A stretch of 64,000 bases of DNA from Stenotrophomonas maltophilia (GTDB taxonomy: Bacteria > Pseudomonadota > Gammaproteobacteria > Xanthomonadales > Xanthomonadaceae), in assembly GCF_002138415.1 (NCBI RefSeq), contig NZ_CP015612.1, positions 4,380,001-4,444,000 of the forward strand, in the 5' to 3' direction. Shown piece by piece: positions 15,738-24,153 of the stretch. The notes under the pieces are model-generated. The model was not told the DNA's origin. It did not search any database and worked only from the letters and a program-made list of their open reading frames with translations. Within the stretch, counting starts at the first letter, position 1. Every line of letters starts with the position of its first letter. The translations under genes were made by a program, and so were the position numbers.

Positions 15738-17072
15738 ATGTCCCCGTTGCAGACCCTGCTTGCCTCCCACCGCGCCGGTGCCAACGTCGGCCTGTACAGC
15801 GTCTGCTGCAGCAACGAGCAGGTGCTGCGCGCGGCCATGCACGTGGCGCTGGCACACGGCACCGTGCTGCTGGTCGAGGCCACCTCCAACCAGGTCGATC
15901 AGTTCGGCGGCTATACCGGCATGACCCCGCCGCAGTACCGCGACTACGTCGGTACCCTGGCCGATGAGGAAGGCTTCCCGCGCGAGCGGCTGATCCTCGG
16001 CGGTGACCACCTTGGCCCGAATGCCTGGCAGAAGCGCCCGGCTGCCGAAGCGATGACCCACGCGCGCGTGCTGATCGAAGCCTACGTCGCCGCCGGTTTC
16101 CACAAGATCCATCTCGACTGCAGCATGTCCTGCGCCGATGACCCGGTGCCGCTGCCCGATGCCATCGTTGCCGCACGCTCGGCCGAGCTGGCCGAGATCG
16201 CCGAGCGCACCGCCGCCGAGCACGGCCTGCCGCCGCCGGTCTACGTGATCGGTACCGAAGTGCCGATTCCCGGTGGCGAAGCCTCGCTTGCCGAGGGCCT
16301 GCAGGTGACCACGCCGGCCGCCGCCGCGCAGACCCTGGCCATCCACCAGCAGGCGTTCGATACCCCGCAGCTGCGCGACGCGTGGCAGCGCGTGATCGCG
16401 ATGGTGGTGCAGCCGGGCGTGGACTTCGACCACAGCAGCGTGCACGAGTACGACGCGACCGCCGCCAGCACGCTGGCCGGCTTCCTCGAACAGCAGCCGC
16501 GCATCGTGTTCGAGGCGCATTCCACCGACTACCAACGCGAAAGCGGCCTGCATGCACTGGTGCGCGATCACTTCGCCATCCTGAAGGTCGGCCCGGCGGC
16601 GACTTTCGCCTATCGCGAAGCGCTGTTCGCGCTGGCCGCGATCGAGGCCGAGCTGCTGCCGGCCGCACAGTGCTCGCGCCTGCCGCAGGTGCTGGACGAG
16701 GTGATGGTGGCGCAGCCGAAGTACTGGCAGTCCTACTACCAGGGCGATGAGGCAGCGCTGCGCCTGCTGCGCAGCTATTCCTTCAGCGACCGCTGCCGCT
16801 ACTACTGGGGCGAGCCGGCGCTGGTGCAGGCGGTGCAGACCCTGTTCGCCAACCTGGAACAGCACGCGCCGCCGCTGGTACTGCTCAGCCAGTACCTGCC
16901 GGAGCAGTACCGCGCCGTGCGCGAGGGCAGCCTGGCCAACACCCCCACCGCGCTGGTGCAGCATCGCATCGGCCTGTGCCTGGGCGAATACGCCCGCGCC
17001 TGCAGCGCCAACCAGGCCGGCCTCCGCACGCAGAACGCGGGCTCGGCTGCCGGCGTTCCTGCGAACGGCTAA
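15738..17072 (+). CDS. agaZ: Tagatose-bisphosphate aldolase non-catalytic subunit (AgaZ/KbaZ/GatZ)
   Basis: 444 residues from ATG 15738. The N-terminal block is highly typical of KbaZ/GatZ: SHRAGANVGLYSVCCSNEQV, TLLVEATSNQVDQFGGYTGM-like text, and LGGDHLGPNAWQ, followed by KIHLDCSMSCADDP. In enteric bacteria this subunit is needed for stability and activity of the class II aldolase KbaY/GatY, which splits tagatose-1,6-bisphosphate to DHAP and glyceraldehyde-3-P; some reconstructions instead regard AgaZ as a tagatose-6-P kinase. No KbaY/GatY and no PfkB-type kinase gene is found in this window, so the partner is either elsewhere or this protein has another role. It is separated from agaR by 27 bp. 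Confidence 0.88.
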   Translation: MSPLQTLLASHRAGANVGLYSVCCSNEQVLRAAMHVALAHGTVLLVEATSNQVDQFGGYTGMTPPQYRDYVGTLADEEGFPRERLILGGDHLGPNAWQKRPAAEAMTHARVLIEAYVAAGFHKIHLDCSMSCADDPVPLPDAIVAARSAELAEIAERTAAEHGLPPPVYVIGTEVPIPGGEASLAEGLQVTTPAAAAQTLAIHQQAFDTPQLRDAWQRVIAMVVQPGVDFDHSSVHEYDATAASTLAGFLEQQPRIVFEAHSTDYQRESGLHALVRDHFAILKVGPAATFAYREALFALAAIEAELLPAAQCSRLPQVLDEVMVAQPKYWQSYYQGDEAALRLLRSYSFSDRCRYYWGEPALVQAVQTLFANLEQHAPPLVLLSQYLPEQYRAVREGSLANTPTALVQHRIGLCLGEYARACSANQAGLRTQNAGSAAGVPANG

Positions 17073-17099
17073 TCTCTACCTTTTCCCGCGAAACCGAGA

Positions 17100-17882
17100 A
17101 TGGCCATGCGCAACACCCGCTCCCGCCGGCAACAGATCCTGCAGCTGCTGATCGAGCATGGCTCGGTGCAGGTGGCCGATCTGGTCGAGCGCTTCGGCGT
17201 GTCGGCGGTGACCATCCGTGCCGACCTGACCCACTTCGAGTCGCAGGGCCTGGCCAACCGCACCCACGGCGGTGCCACGCTGGTGCGCACGCCGCCGCAG
17301 GAACAGGACATCCACGAGAAGGACGCGCTGAACCTGCCGCTGAAGGAATCGATCGGTGCGCGCGCCGCGCGCCTGGTACAGCCCGGCGACAACATCATCA
17401 TCGACTCCGGCTCGACCACGATGACCCTGGCCCGCCACCTGCGCGCGCATCGCGACGTCACGGTGATGACCAATGGCCTGAACATCGCCTGGGAACTGGC
17501 CAATGCGGCGGGCATCACCGTACTGCTGACCGGTGGGCTGCTGCGCCAGCAGTCGCTGTCGCTGCAGGGCAGCCAGGCCGAGGCCAGCCTCAATTCGTAC
17601 AGCTTCGACACCCTGTTCCTGGGCGTGGACGGCCTGGACCTGCAGTTCGGCCTGACCACCCACGACGAGGCCGAAGCCCGCCTCAACCACCGCATGGTCG
17701 AGCGTGCGCGCCGCATCGTGGTGCTGACCGACGCCTCCAAGTTCGGCCGCGTCAGCCTGCACCGCATCGCCCTGCTGGATCAGATCCACGCCATCATCAC
17801 CGACGCCGGCATTGACGATGCAACCCGTGAGGGGCTGCAGCGGCTGGGCATCGAAGTGATCATCGCCGAGCCCACCGCATGA
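17100..17882 (+). CDS. agaR: DeoR-family transcriptional regulator AgaR
   Basis: 260 residues. The N-terminal 60 residues form the DeoR winged helix (RRQQILQLLIEHGSVQVADL, VSAVTIRADLTHFESQGL, RTHGGAT). The rest is the sugar-phosphate-binding DeoRC domain with IIIDSGSTTMTLARHL, VMTNGLNIA, LLTGGLLR, DTLFLGVDGLD, GLTTHDEAEARLN and VLTDASKFGR. It is expected to repress the locus and to be released by a phosphorylated amino sugar. Its stop overlaps the start of the deacetylase gene (ATGA), so regulator and enzyme are made from one transcript. The TTTCG/CGAAA sites in the divergent gap are its likely targets. Confidence 0.88.
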   Translation: MAMRNTRSRRQQILQLLIEHGSVQVADLVERFGVSAVTIRADLTHFESQGLANRTHGGATLVRTPPQEQDIHEKDALNLPLKESIGARAARLVQPGDNIIIDSGSTTMTLARHLRAHRDVTVMTNGLNIAWELANAAGITVLLTGGLLRQQSLSLQGSQAEASLNSYSFDTLFLGVDGLDLQFGLTTHDEAEARLNHRMVERARRIVVLTDASKFGRVSLHRIALLDQIHAIITDAGIDDATREGLQRLGIEVIIAEPTA

Positions 17883-19006
17883 CCGACACCCGCACCCTGC
17901 ATGGCCGCATCCTCACCCCGCTGGGTTGGCGACGTGGCCACGTCCACTTCGATTCGCAGGTGCGCCAGCTGCAGGTGGATGACCACAGCGGCGCTGACGA
18001 CCTGCAGCTACCGGTGATCCTGCCCGGCTTCATCGACCTGCATGTGCATGGCGCGGCCGGCGTGGACCTGATGCAGGGCGGCGACGTGGCACGCACCATC
18101 GCCCGCGCCCATCTGCGCTTCGGTACCACCACGCTGCTGGCGACCACCATGACCGCCGGGCTGGACGAGATCGAATACGCGCTGCAGGGTGTGGCCGCCA
18201 CCATGGCGGCGCCGGATGCCGACGCTGCCTGCATTGCCGGCGTGCATCTGGAAGGCCCATTCATCAGCCCGCAGCGCCTGGGCGCGCAGCCCAACCGCAC
18301 CATCGAGGCGACGCTGGCGCTGGTGCAGCAGCTGCATGCGTTGGCGCCTATCCGGGTGATGACGCTGGCTCCGGAGATCGGTGAGCACACCGCGCTGATT
18401 CCCGCGCTTTCGGCAATGGGCATCCGTGTGCAGCTCGGCCACAGCGCCGGCACCTACGAAGAAGGTGTTGCTGCCCTGCAGGCCGGTGCCTCCGGCTTCA
18501 CCCACCTGTTCAACGGCATGACCGGCGTCGATCACTATCGCCCGGGCATTGCGGCGGCGGCACTGGCACATGCGCAGTACGCCGAGATCATCCCCGATCT
18601 GCAGCACATCCACCCCGGCGTGATCCGCCTGGCCGCGCGTGCGATCCCGCGCCTGTACGCGGTGACCGACGCCACCGCCGCCACCGGCATGCCCGATGGC
18701 GAGTACGCGCTGGGCGAGCAGCGCGTGCACAAGTGCGGCGGCTGCGTGCGCCTGGCGACCGGTTCGCTGGCCGGCAGCGCGCTGACCATGGACCAGGCGC
18801 TGCGCAACCTGGTGCGGGTCGGCCTGGAGCTGGCCGATGCGTCGCAGCGTGTTTCCACCTTCCCCGCCGCGTATCTCGGCCTGGACGATCGCGGCCGCAT
18901 TGCGCCCGACGCCCGCGCCGACCTGGTGGTGCTCGATGCCGAACTGCGCCTGCAGCAGGTGGTGGTTGGTGGGCGCGTAGTCGATTTGAACGCAACACCA
19001 GCCTGA
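17879..19006 (+). CDS. agaA: N-acetylgalactosamine-6-phosphate deacetylase (NagA/AgaA family)
   Basis: 375 residues, amidohydrolase fold. Landmarks in order: PGFIDLHVHGAAGVDLM (metal-site strand), GVHLEGPFISPQRLGA (metal Glu), QLGHSAGTYEEGV and FTHLFNGMTGVDH (metal His pair and substrate loop), AVTDATAATGMPDGEYALG (catalytic Asp), then RLATGSLAGSALTMDQALRN. The enzyme removes acetate from N-acetylhexosamine-6-P; assignment to the galacto isomer rests on the aga neighbours, since NagA and AgaA look alike. It begins inside the agaR stop codon. SMAG palindromes follow 15 bp after the stop, separating it from the sugar porter. Confidence 0.88.
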   Translation: MTDTRTLHGRILTPLGWRRGHVHFDSQVRQLQVDDHSGADDLQLPVILPGFIDLHVHGAAGVDLMQGGDVARTIARAHLRFGTTTLLATTMTAGLDEIEYALQGVAATMAAPDADAACIAGVHLEGPFISPQRLGAQPNRTIEATLALVQQLHALAPIRVMTLAPEIGEHTALIPALSAMGIRVQLGHSAGTYEEGVAALQAGASGFTHLFNGMTGVDHYRPGIAAAALAHAQYAEIIPDLQHIHPGVIRLAARAIPRLYAVTDATAATGMPDGEYALGEQRVHKCGGCVRLATGSLAGSALTMDQALRNLVRVGLELADASQRVSTFPAAYLGLDDRGRIAPDARADLVVLDAELRLQQVVVGGRVVDLNATPA

Positions 19007-19020
19007 CGCACCGCGCCTTT

Positions 19021-19089
19021 GTAGAGTCGAGCGCTGCTCGACTGACCGCGTATGACGCGGCAGAGCAGCCGAGCATGGCTCGGCTCTAG
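19021..19089. repeat. SMAG palindromes between agaA and the porter gene
   Basis: A GTAG followed by GTCGAGC/GCTCGAC (19021-19044) and a second palindrome AGCCGAGC/GCTCGGCT ending CTAG (about 19066-19089) face each other, with GCGTATGACGC between them. This head-to-head pair resembles SMAG dimers. The pair could give the agaA mRNA a stable 3' hairpin and reduce expression of the distal porter gene. Confidence 0.8.
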
Positions 19090-19151
19090 ATGAAGCGCGC
19101 AAGCGCAATGCCTCAGCCACGCACCATCCCCGTTATTCCAGGAATACGCCG

Positions 19152-20954
19152 ATGACCGCAGCCGCCGCACCTGCCGTACCCGTTTCCACCGCCCCGCGCT
19201 GGCCCGTACGCTACCTGCTCTTCATCGGCGGCCTCGGTGGCCTGCTGTACGGCATCGACATCGGCATCATCGCCGGCGCCCTGCCCTACCTCGAGGCAAC
19301 GGCCAGCCACGCCTGGCAGCTCAGCAGCCAGCAGCTCGGTTTTGTCGTGGCTGCGGTGCTGCTGGGCAGTGTGTTGTCCTCGCTGTTCGCCGGCATGGTC
19401 GCCGACCTGATCGGCCGCCGCGGCGCGATGCTGCTGGCCGGCCTGCTGTTCACCGCCTCGATTCCGATCATGGCGTTGGCTTCGGGCTACACGCCGCTGC
19501 TGCTCGGCCGGCTGCTGCAGGGCATCAGTGGCGGCCTGATCGGCGTGGTGATTCCGCTGTACCTGGCCGAAGTGCTCAGCCCCGAACGACGCGGGCGCGG
19601 CGCGGCGATGTTCCAGCTGCTGCTGACCGTCGGCCTGGTGCTGGCGGCCCTGATCGGCCTCTATCACGCGCATGCGGTGGATGCCGCCGCCGAAGCCGTG
19701 CGCTCACTGCCGGTCGCGCAGCAGGCGCAGGAGTTGTTTGCGGTGAAGGACCACGCCTGGCGCACCATCTTCTGGACCTGCCTGGCGCCGGGCCTGCTGT
19801 TCTGCGCCGGCATCTTCTGGCTGTCCGAGTCACCGCGCTGGCTGGTGCGCCGCGGCCGCATCGATGACGCGCGCCGCAGCCTGCAGCGCGTGCTGCCGGC
19901 TGCGGAGGTGGAACCCACGCTTGCACAGATCCAGGCACCGGAATCGCGCAGCAGCAGCGGCAAGCGCGACCCGCTGCTCAGCCGCCGCTACGTGATGCCG
20001 TTCCTGCTCGCGTGCGTAGTGCTGGCCTGCACCCAGGCCACCGGCATCAACTCGGTGCTGGCCTACGCGGTGAACATTCTCAACCAGGCCGGCCTGTCCG
20101 GCTCGGTGGCCAATGGTGCCGACGTGGCGATCAAGCTGCTCAATGCGGTGATGACCGTGGTCGCGCTGCTGCTGGTCGACCGCAAGGGCCGCAAGTTCCT
20201 GCTGATGCTCGGCAGCGGCGGCATCTGCGTGGCCCTGCTGGCGGCGGCGACGCTGTTCTTCCAGGCTGAGCGCGGTCGCACCGACGTGCAACCGCAGCTG
20301 CAGGCGGCGGTCGGCGGCGATGGCCTGCAGCTGGTACTGGACGATACGCAGTGGCAGCGCTTGGGCGCTGGCATCGACAGCGAAGGCCGGCCGCTGCAGC
20401 TGACCGTGTCGTATGCCTACGGCGACTTCACCAATGTGCGCGCCCTGCGCAGCGACAACCTCACCGACCGCGAGCTGCGCATCGAGCGTGGTGGCACCGT
20501 GCAGCCGGACAGCGTGATCGGCGCGTTCTTCCGCAAACTGCATCTGAACCCGTTCGCTGACCCGGCCGCTGCTGCGCAGGCGCCGCTGCGCATCGAACAG
20601 GCCCGCATCGGCCCGGTGCCGCCGCCGGCACACGGCTGGGCCGTGGCCGCCTGCATCCTGGTGTTCGTCGCGTTCTTCGCGGTCGGTCCGGGCGTATGCG
20701 TGTGGCTGGCACTGTCGGAGCTGATGCCGAACCGCATCCGCTCCAATGGCATGAGCATCGCGCTGCTGATCAACCAGTTCGTGTCCACCACCATCGCCGC
20801 CATCTTCCTGCCCACGGTGGGCCACTACGGCTACGCCAGCATGTTCGTGTTCTGGGCGGCGTGCACCTTTGTGTTCTTCCTGGTGGCCGCGTTCTGGCTG
20901 CCGGAGACCAAGGGCAAGTCGCTGGAAGAGATCGAGGCACGGTTCGCCCGGTAG
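19152..20954 (+). CDS. MFS sugar-porter with large periplasmic insertion (GalNAc uptake, inferred)
   Basis: 600 residues, inner membrane. Sugar-porter landmarks: FIGGLGGLLYGIDIGIIAGA (TM1), DLIGRRGAM, YLAEVLSPERRGRGA, WLSESPRWLVRRGR, DRKGRKFLL, ELMPNRIRSNG and LPETKGKSLEEIE. Typical members have about 450-500 residues; the surplus is a soluble stretch at about 372-495, between the ninth and tenth membrane segments, rich in charged and polar residues. It should lie in the periplasm. Its place at the end of the aga arm suggests proton-driven import of GalNAc. It is not of the FucP-like type used as GalNAc permease in some other proteobacteria. The TAG stop (20952-20954) is formed by the GTAG of a SMAG element. 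Confidence 0.85.
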   Translation: MTAAAAPAVPVSTAPRWPVRYLLFIGGLGGLLYGIDIGIIAGALPYLEATASHAWQLSSQQLGFVVAAVLLGSVLSSLFAGMVADLIGRRGAMLLAGLLFTASIPIMALASGYTPLLLGRLLQGISGGLIGVVIPLYLAEVLSPERRGRGAAMFQLLLTVGLVLAALIGLYHAHAVDAAAEAVRSLPVAQQAQELFAVKDHAWRTIFWTCLAPGLLFCAGIFWLSESPRWLVRRGRIDDARRSLQRVLPAAEVEPTLAQIQAPESRSSSGKRDPLLSRRYVMPFLLACVVLACTQATGINSVLAYAVNILNQAGLSGSVANGADVAIKLLNAVMTVVALLLVDRKGRKFLLMLGSGGICVALLAAATLFFQAERGRTDVQPQLQAAVGGDGLQLVLDDTQWQRLGAGIDSEGRPLQLTVSYAYGDFTNVRALRSDNLTDRELRIERGGTVQPDSVIGAFFRKLHLNPFADPAAAAQAPLRIEQARIGPVPPPAHGWAVAACILVFVAFFAVGPGVCVWLALSELMPNRIRSNGMSIALLINQFVSTTIAAIFLPTVGHYGYASMFVFWAACTFVFFLVAAFWLPETKGKSLEEIEARFAR

Positions 20955-20973
20955 CGCTCGACCTTGGTCGACC
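20951..20973. repeat. SMAG element overlapping a stop codon
   Basis: GTAG followed by the palindrome GCTCGACC-TT-GGTCGACC. The TAG inside GTAG is the stop codon of the sugar-porter gene, so the repeat joins directly to the coding sequence. Confidence 0.8.
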
Positions 20974-21007
20974 TCCATGCGCAGCGTGGGGGGTGTTGGC
21001 ACGTCCG

Positions 21008-21478
21008 TCAGTCGCCCGTGATGTGCTTGGCCAGCGCCTGCGCCTCGGCAACGCTGGGCAACCCGCTCAGCATCATCGATTCGCCGAACGGTCCCTGCAC
21101 CGTCGCCACCATCAGCACGCGGCCATCCACGCTGATCGCCGCTCGCTGACCGACCAGTGCTGCCGTGCCATTGTGGATGCGCTGGTGCGCTTCGGGCCGA
21201 TAGCGGATCTGCAGGCCGGGCTGCTTGGCCTCGTCCAGTACGTAGCGCACATCGGCGATGTCGGCACTGCCGGCAATCGGCGGCTCGCGCAGGGCCAGGG
21301 TTTCGCCCTGCCACTGCACCGATGTGCCCTTGCCGGCTGTATCGACCGCACTCAGGCGCACATCCACGCCGGGGCGTGGCGCATGATCCCTGCCTGCCAG
21401 GGCACCGGGTGTGGCGCCCGGCATGCATCCGGCCAGGGTCAACGCCACGCCCAGCAACAGCGGAAGCGCAGCCCTCAC
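21008..21478 (-). CDS. Lipoprotein with SecDF P1-head-like domain
   Basis: 156 residues from a GTG at 21478 that overlaps the stop of the upstream HdeD-like gene (GTGA). The start gives a lipoprotein signal with lipobox LTLAGC (Cys18). The mature part resembles the P1 head subdomain of SecD: a 'pIagsaDIadVRY' strand, LQIRYRPEAHQRI, then GQRAAISVDGRVLMVATVQ and a closing helix with EAQALAKHI. In SecD this module helps protein export from the periplasmic side; free-standing lipoprotein forms have no assigned role. Co-translation with HdeD-like protein suggests an envelope function. Family call is by pattern only. Confidence 0.65.
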   Translation of the reverse strand: MRAALPLLLGVALTLAGCMPGATPGALAGRDHAPRPGVDVRLSAVDTAGKGTSVQWQGETLALREPPIAGSADIADVRYVLDEAKQPGLQIRYRPEAHQRIHNGTAALVGQRAAISVDGRVLMVATVQGPFGESMMLSGLPSVAEAQALAKHITGD

Positions 21479-22026
21479 TTCAGCTTCCGCAGCTTGAACG
21501 CCACCAGCACCTGCAGCAACCCGTACAGCAGGCTGCCGATGCCGATCCACAACGTGGTCACCGCCACGCCTGCATACGGATTGGCAGCGAACAGCAGGCC
21601 CAGCACCACCGCCAGCACGCCACTGAGGATCAGCAGCCACTCGCCCTGGATCTGCTTGCGCACGCGGATCGCGAACACGATGCGATAGATGCCGGCCACC
21701 AGCAGCCACGCTGCCAGGAACAGCACCAGCACGCTGGCGGTGGCCAGCGGATTGATCACTGCCAGGACGCCGAATCCCAATGAGGCGATGGCATACAGCG
21801 CCAGCCAGCCACGCGAGGCACCGCTGCCGCCGCTGACCAGTGCGAACAGGCTGATGACACCTTCAACGATGGCCATCACGCCCAGTGTCCACGCCAGTGC
21901 CATTGCCGCCGACAGCGGCCAGCCGATGGCGATGATGCCGAAGCCGAGTGCAACCAGGCCGTACAGCAGTAGGATCCACCAGCTGCGCCCAACCGCAGAC
22001 AACAGGGGAGACAAGGGGGAATTCAT
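21475..22026 (-). CDS. HdeD-family membrane protein (DUF308)
   Basis: 183 residues from ATG 22026, which has GGAG nine bases upstream; a GTG two codons earlier overlaps that site. Six hydrophobic segments arranged as three paired repeats are visible (WWILLLYGLVALGFGIIAIG, ALAWTLGVMAIVEGVISLF, WLALYAIASLGFGVLAVI, VLVLFLAAWLLVAGIYRIV, LLILSGVLAVVLGLLFA, LWIGIGSLLYGLLQVLVAF). HdeD in E. coli is linked to acid resistance at high cell density, mechanism unclear. The downstream lipoprotein gene begins within its stop codon. Confidence 0.85.
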   Translation of the reverse strand: MNSPLSPLLSAVGRSWWILLLYGLVALGFGIIAIGWPLSAAMALAWTLGVMAIVEGVISLFALVSGGSGASRGWLALYAIASLGFGVLAVINPLATASVLVLFLAAWLLVAGIYRIVFAIRVRKQIQGEWLLILSGVLAVVLGLLFAANPYAGVAVTTLWIGIGSLLYGLLQVLVAFKLRKLK

Positions 22027-22084
22027 GGCCACTCCTTCGATCCGGAAACGGGCTCATCCTAGCCCCTGGGGATGAAGAGGGCGA

Positions 22085-22786
22085 TCACGGCGCCCGCGCG
22101 CATACCCACACGCGCACCTCCGCAGCGCCGACCAGGCGCAGCGTCTCGGCGACCTCCATCACCGTGCTGCCGGTGGTCATCACGTCATCGACCACGGTCA
22201 GCCGCGTGGGCACCGGACCACGGACAGCAAACGCATCGAACAGATTTTCCCTGCGTTGTTCGGCCGTGCGTTCGGACTGCGGTGCGGTGTGGCGGCGCCG
22301 GTACAGCCCTTGCCAGACCGGCATCGGCAGCAACCGGCATAGCTCGCCCGCCTGGTTGTAGCCGCGCCGGCGCAACCGGCGATTGTGCAGCGGAACCGGC
22401 ACCAGTGGCGGACACCACCAGGGCGGCGGCGCGCGCTGCATCAGTTGCGCGAGCAGGCGCCCGGCTGCGAGATCCTGATGAAATTTGTAGCGCACCAGCA
22501 GCTGATCCACAGGCGGCAGGTACAGCAGGCTGGCATGCGTGGCGGCCTGTGGCGGCACCTCCTCGCGGCAGGTTCCGCAGACGATCAACGCGTTGTCGGG
22601 CAGCGGCAATGCACAGCGCAGGCAGGCGCGGCCGGACCACGGAAGTTCGGCCAGGCATGCAGCGCAGAGGTCCAGCCCATCGTGGCCCGGGTCACCGCAG
22701 ACCAGGCAGCGGAGCGGTAGCAGCACACGAAGTGCAGCCTGCACGTGGCGGACTGGGTTGAAGAAGGCAGACATGCACTTCAGCAT
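22085..22786 (-). CDS. comF: ComF-family phosphoribosyltransferase-like protein
   Basis: 233 residues. The N-terminus carries two zinc-ribbon-like Cys pairs (RCLVCG, LCAACLAELPW, CLRCALPL, CGTCREE). The C-terminal half is a PRTase fold: PVPLHNRRLRRRGYNQAGEL and the PRPP loop LTVVDDVMTTGSTVMEVAETL. ComF proteins are needed for the late steps of DNA uptake in naturally competent bacteria; the catalytic role is not defined. In many gammaproteobacteria comF sits next to bioB in divergent orientation; here about 5 kb of other genes lie between the two. Confidence 0.92.
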   Translation of the reverse strand: MLKCMSAFFNPVRHVQAALRVLLPLRCLVCGDPGHDGLDLCAACLAELPWSGRACLRCALPLPDNALIVCGTCREEVPPQAATHASLLYLPPVDQLLVRYKFHQDLAAGRLLAQLMQRAPPPWWCPPLVPVPLHNRRLRRRGYNQAGELCRLLPMPVWQGLYRRRHTAPQSERTAEQRRENLFDAFAVRGPVPTRLTVVDDVMTTGSTVMEVAETLRLVGAAEVRVWVCARAP

Positions 22787-22870
22787 GTCGCCGCCGCCAG
22801 CGCGTTGCCATCGGCGGGGCCCTCAACGACCCGTAGGCATTTTCATCGCCCACATTCTGCCCCGATCACT

Positions 22871-24040
22871 TCACCGCGTTGGCGCAGGCTTCGCATCCAC
22901 CCGAGTGCGATACACCATGTACGGCGTCTGCCGCCGATCCACGCCGCCATTGAATCCGGCCTGCCGATGCAGCTGGTTGGCGGTGAAGTACAGGTAGCCA
23001 TCCGGCCCCATCGACAAGGTATCCGGCCACAGGATGCGCGGGTCGTGCACCACAGTCGTCCAGCGCCCCTGCGCATCGCGGGCATGGATGGCGTTGTGCT
23101 CGTAGTCGCTCGCATACAGCCGGCCGTTGGCGTCCATCTCCATACCATCGGACGCGCCCTTGTCGCCGAGGTCGACCACGGCCGCAGCCAGCGCCGCCTC
23201 ACTTACCTTGGGGTCGCGCAGCAAGGCGGTGGGCACGCTGTACAGATGGCGACTGGACAACGGGGTATAGAACAGCGTCGCGCCATCCGGCGACAACGCA
23301 ATGCCATCGGCAGCCACGGTGAACGGCTGCGTGGAACCATCCGCGTTGCGCAGCCGCATCTGCTGTCCTTCCACGATCGGTACGAATGCCGGATCCGCCG
23401 ATGTGGACACATGACCGATCAGGCGCTTGGACGCGGCGCCGGTAGCGAGGTCGATCACGATGATGCCGCCGATGCCGCTCAGCGACGAGTCGGTCACGTA
23501 GGCCACGCCCTCGCGACCGACACGGAAATCGAAGCGCACATCGTTGACGTAGGTGCGCGCGTCGATGACGTTGGCCGGGAACACCAGCGTTCTGGCCACG
23601 GTATTGGTGGCCAGATCGATCGCCACCAGCTTGGCGCCGCCGGCCTGTGGTGCAGAGAACCCGGGCGCGGCGGTGTCCAGCACCCACAACCGACCCTGGC
23701 CATCGGCCACCACACTCTGCACGCTGATGAAGTGGGCCGCCGGATCGGGACCGTCCTTGCGGTTGATGCGCGCATCCGGATAGGGCACGGCGCGGCCGTC
23801 GCGCCATTCGGCCACGCTGTAAGGCACCTCATCGCCCCAGCGCGGGAAGTTGACAAAGATCCTCCCGGTCTCGGACACCGCCACGCTGGTGGGCATGGCG
23901 CCCTCGAAACGCGCCACCGGCTCGATGATGCCGATGCTGCGATCGCTGGGCAGCACAGGCGTTCCTGCCAGCGCCAGCGCGGGGGAACTGGCCAGGGCCA
24001 GCACGGCAGCCGCCAGGCGGCGGATACGGCAGTTGATCAA
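22871..24040 (-). CDS. Exported major-royal-jelly/yellow-like beta-propeller protein
   Basis: 389 residues from a TTG at 24040, which provides a signal peptide (MINCRIRRLAAAVLALASSP, ending in ALALA). The mature protein has six-bladed propeller repeats of the royal jelly/yellow type: FVNFPRWGDEVPYSVAEW, SVVADGQGRLWVLDTAAPG, KLVAIDLATNTVARTLVFP, YVNDVRFDF, YVTDSSLSGIGGIIVIDLAT, GIALSPDGATLFYTPLSSRH and DGMEMDANGRLYASDYEHNA. Related folds include SMP-30 gluconolactonases and insect yellow proteins; the bacterial members are of unknown activity. It is located in the accessory stretch between comF and bioB. Confidence 0.8.
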   Translation of the reverse strand: MINCRIRRLAAAVLALASSPALALAGTPVLPSDRSIGIIEPVARFEGAMPTSVAVSETGRIFVNFPRWGDEVPYSVAEWRDGRAVPYPDARINRKDGPDPAAHFISVQSVVADGQGRLWVLDTAAPGFSAPQAGGAKLVAIDLATNTVARTLVFPANVIDARTYVNDVRFDFRVGREGVAYVTDSSLSGIGGIIVIDLATGAASKRLIGHVSTSADPAFVPIVEGQQMRLRNADGSTQPFTVAADGIALSPDGATLFYTPLSSRHLYSVPTALLRDPKVSEAALAAAVVDLGDKGASDGMEMDANGRLYASDYEHNAIHARDAQGRWTTVVHDPRILWPDTLSMGPDGYLYFTANQLHRQAGFNGGVDRRQTPYMVYRTRVDAKPAPTR

Positions 24041-24153
24041 GGTTGCTCTCGATGCAGGTCCGGGTGCAGCCCCGGCGTGGGTGCATCTTCAGCGGCGCAC
24101 CTGACATCGGGTAGACGGCGCAAGGGGAAATCAGCTTCACTGCAGGAGTGAAG

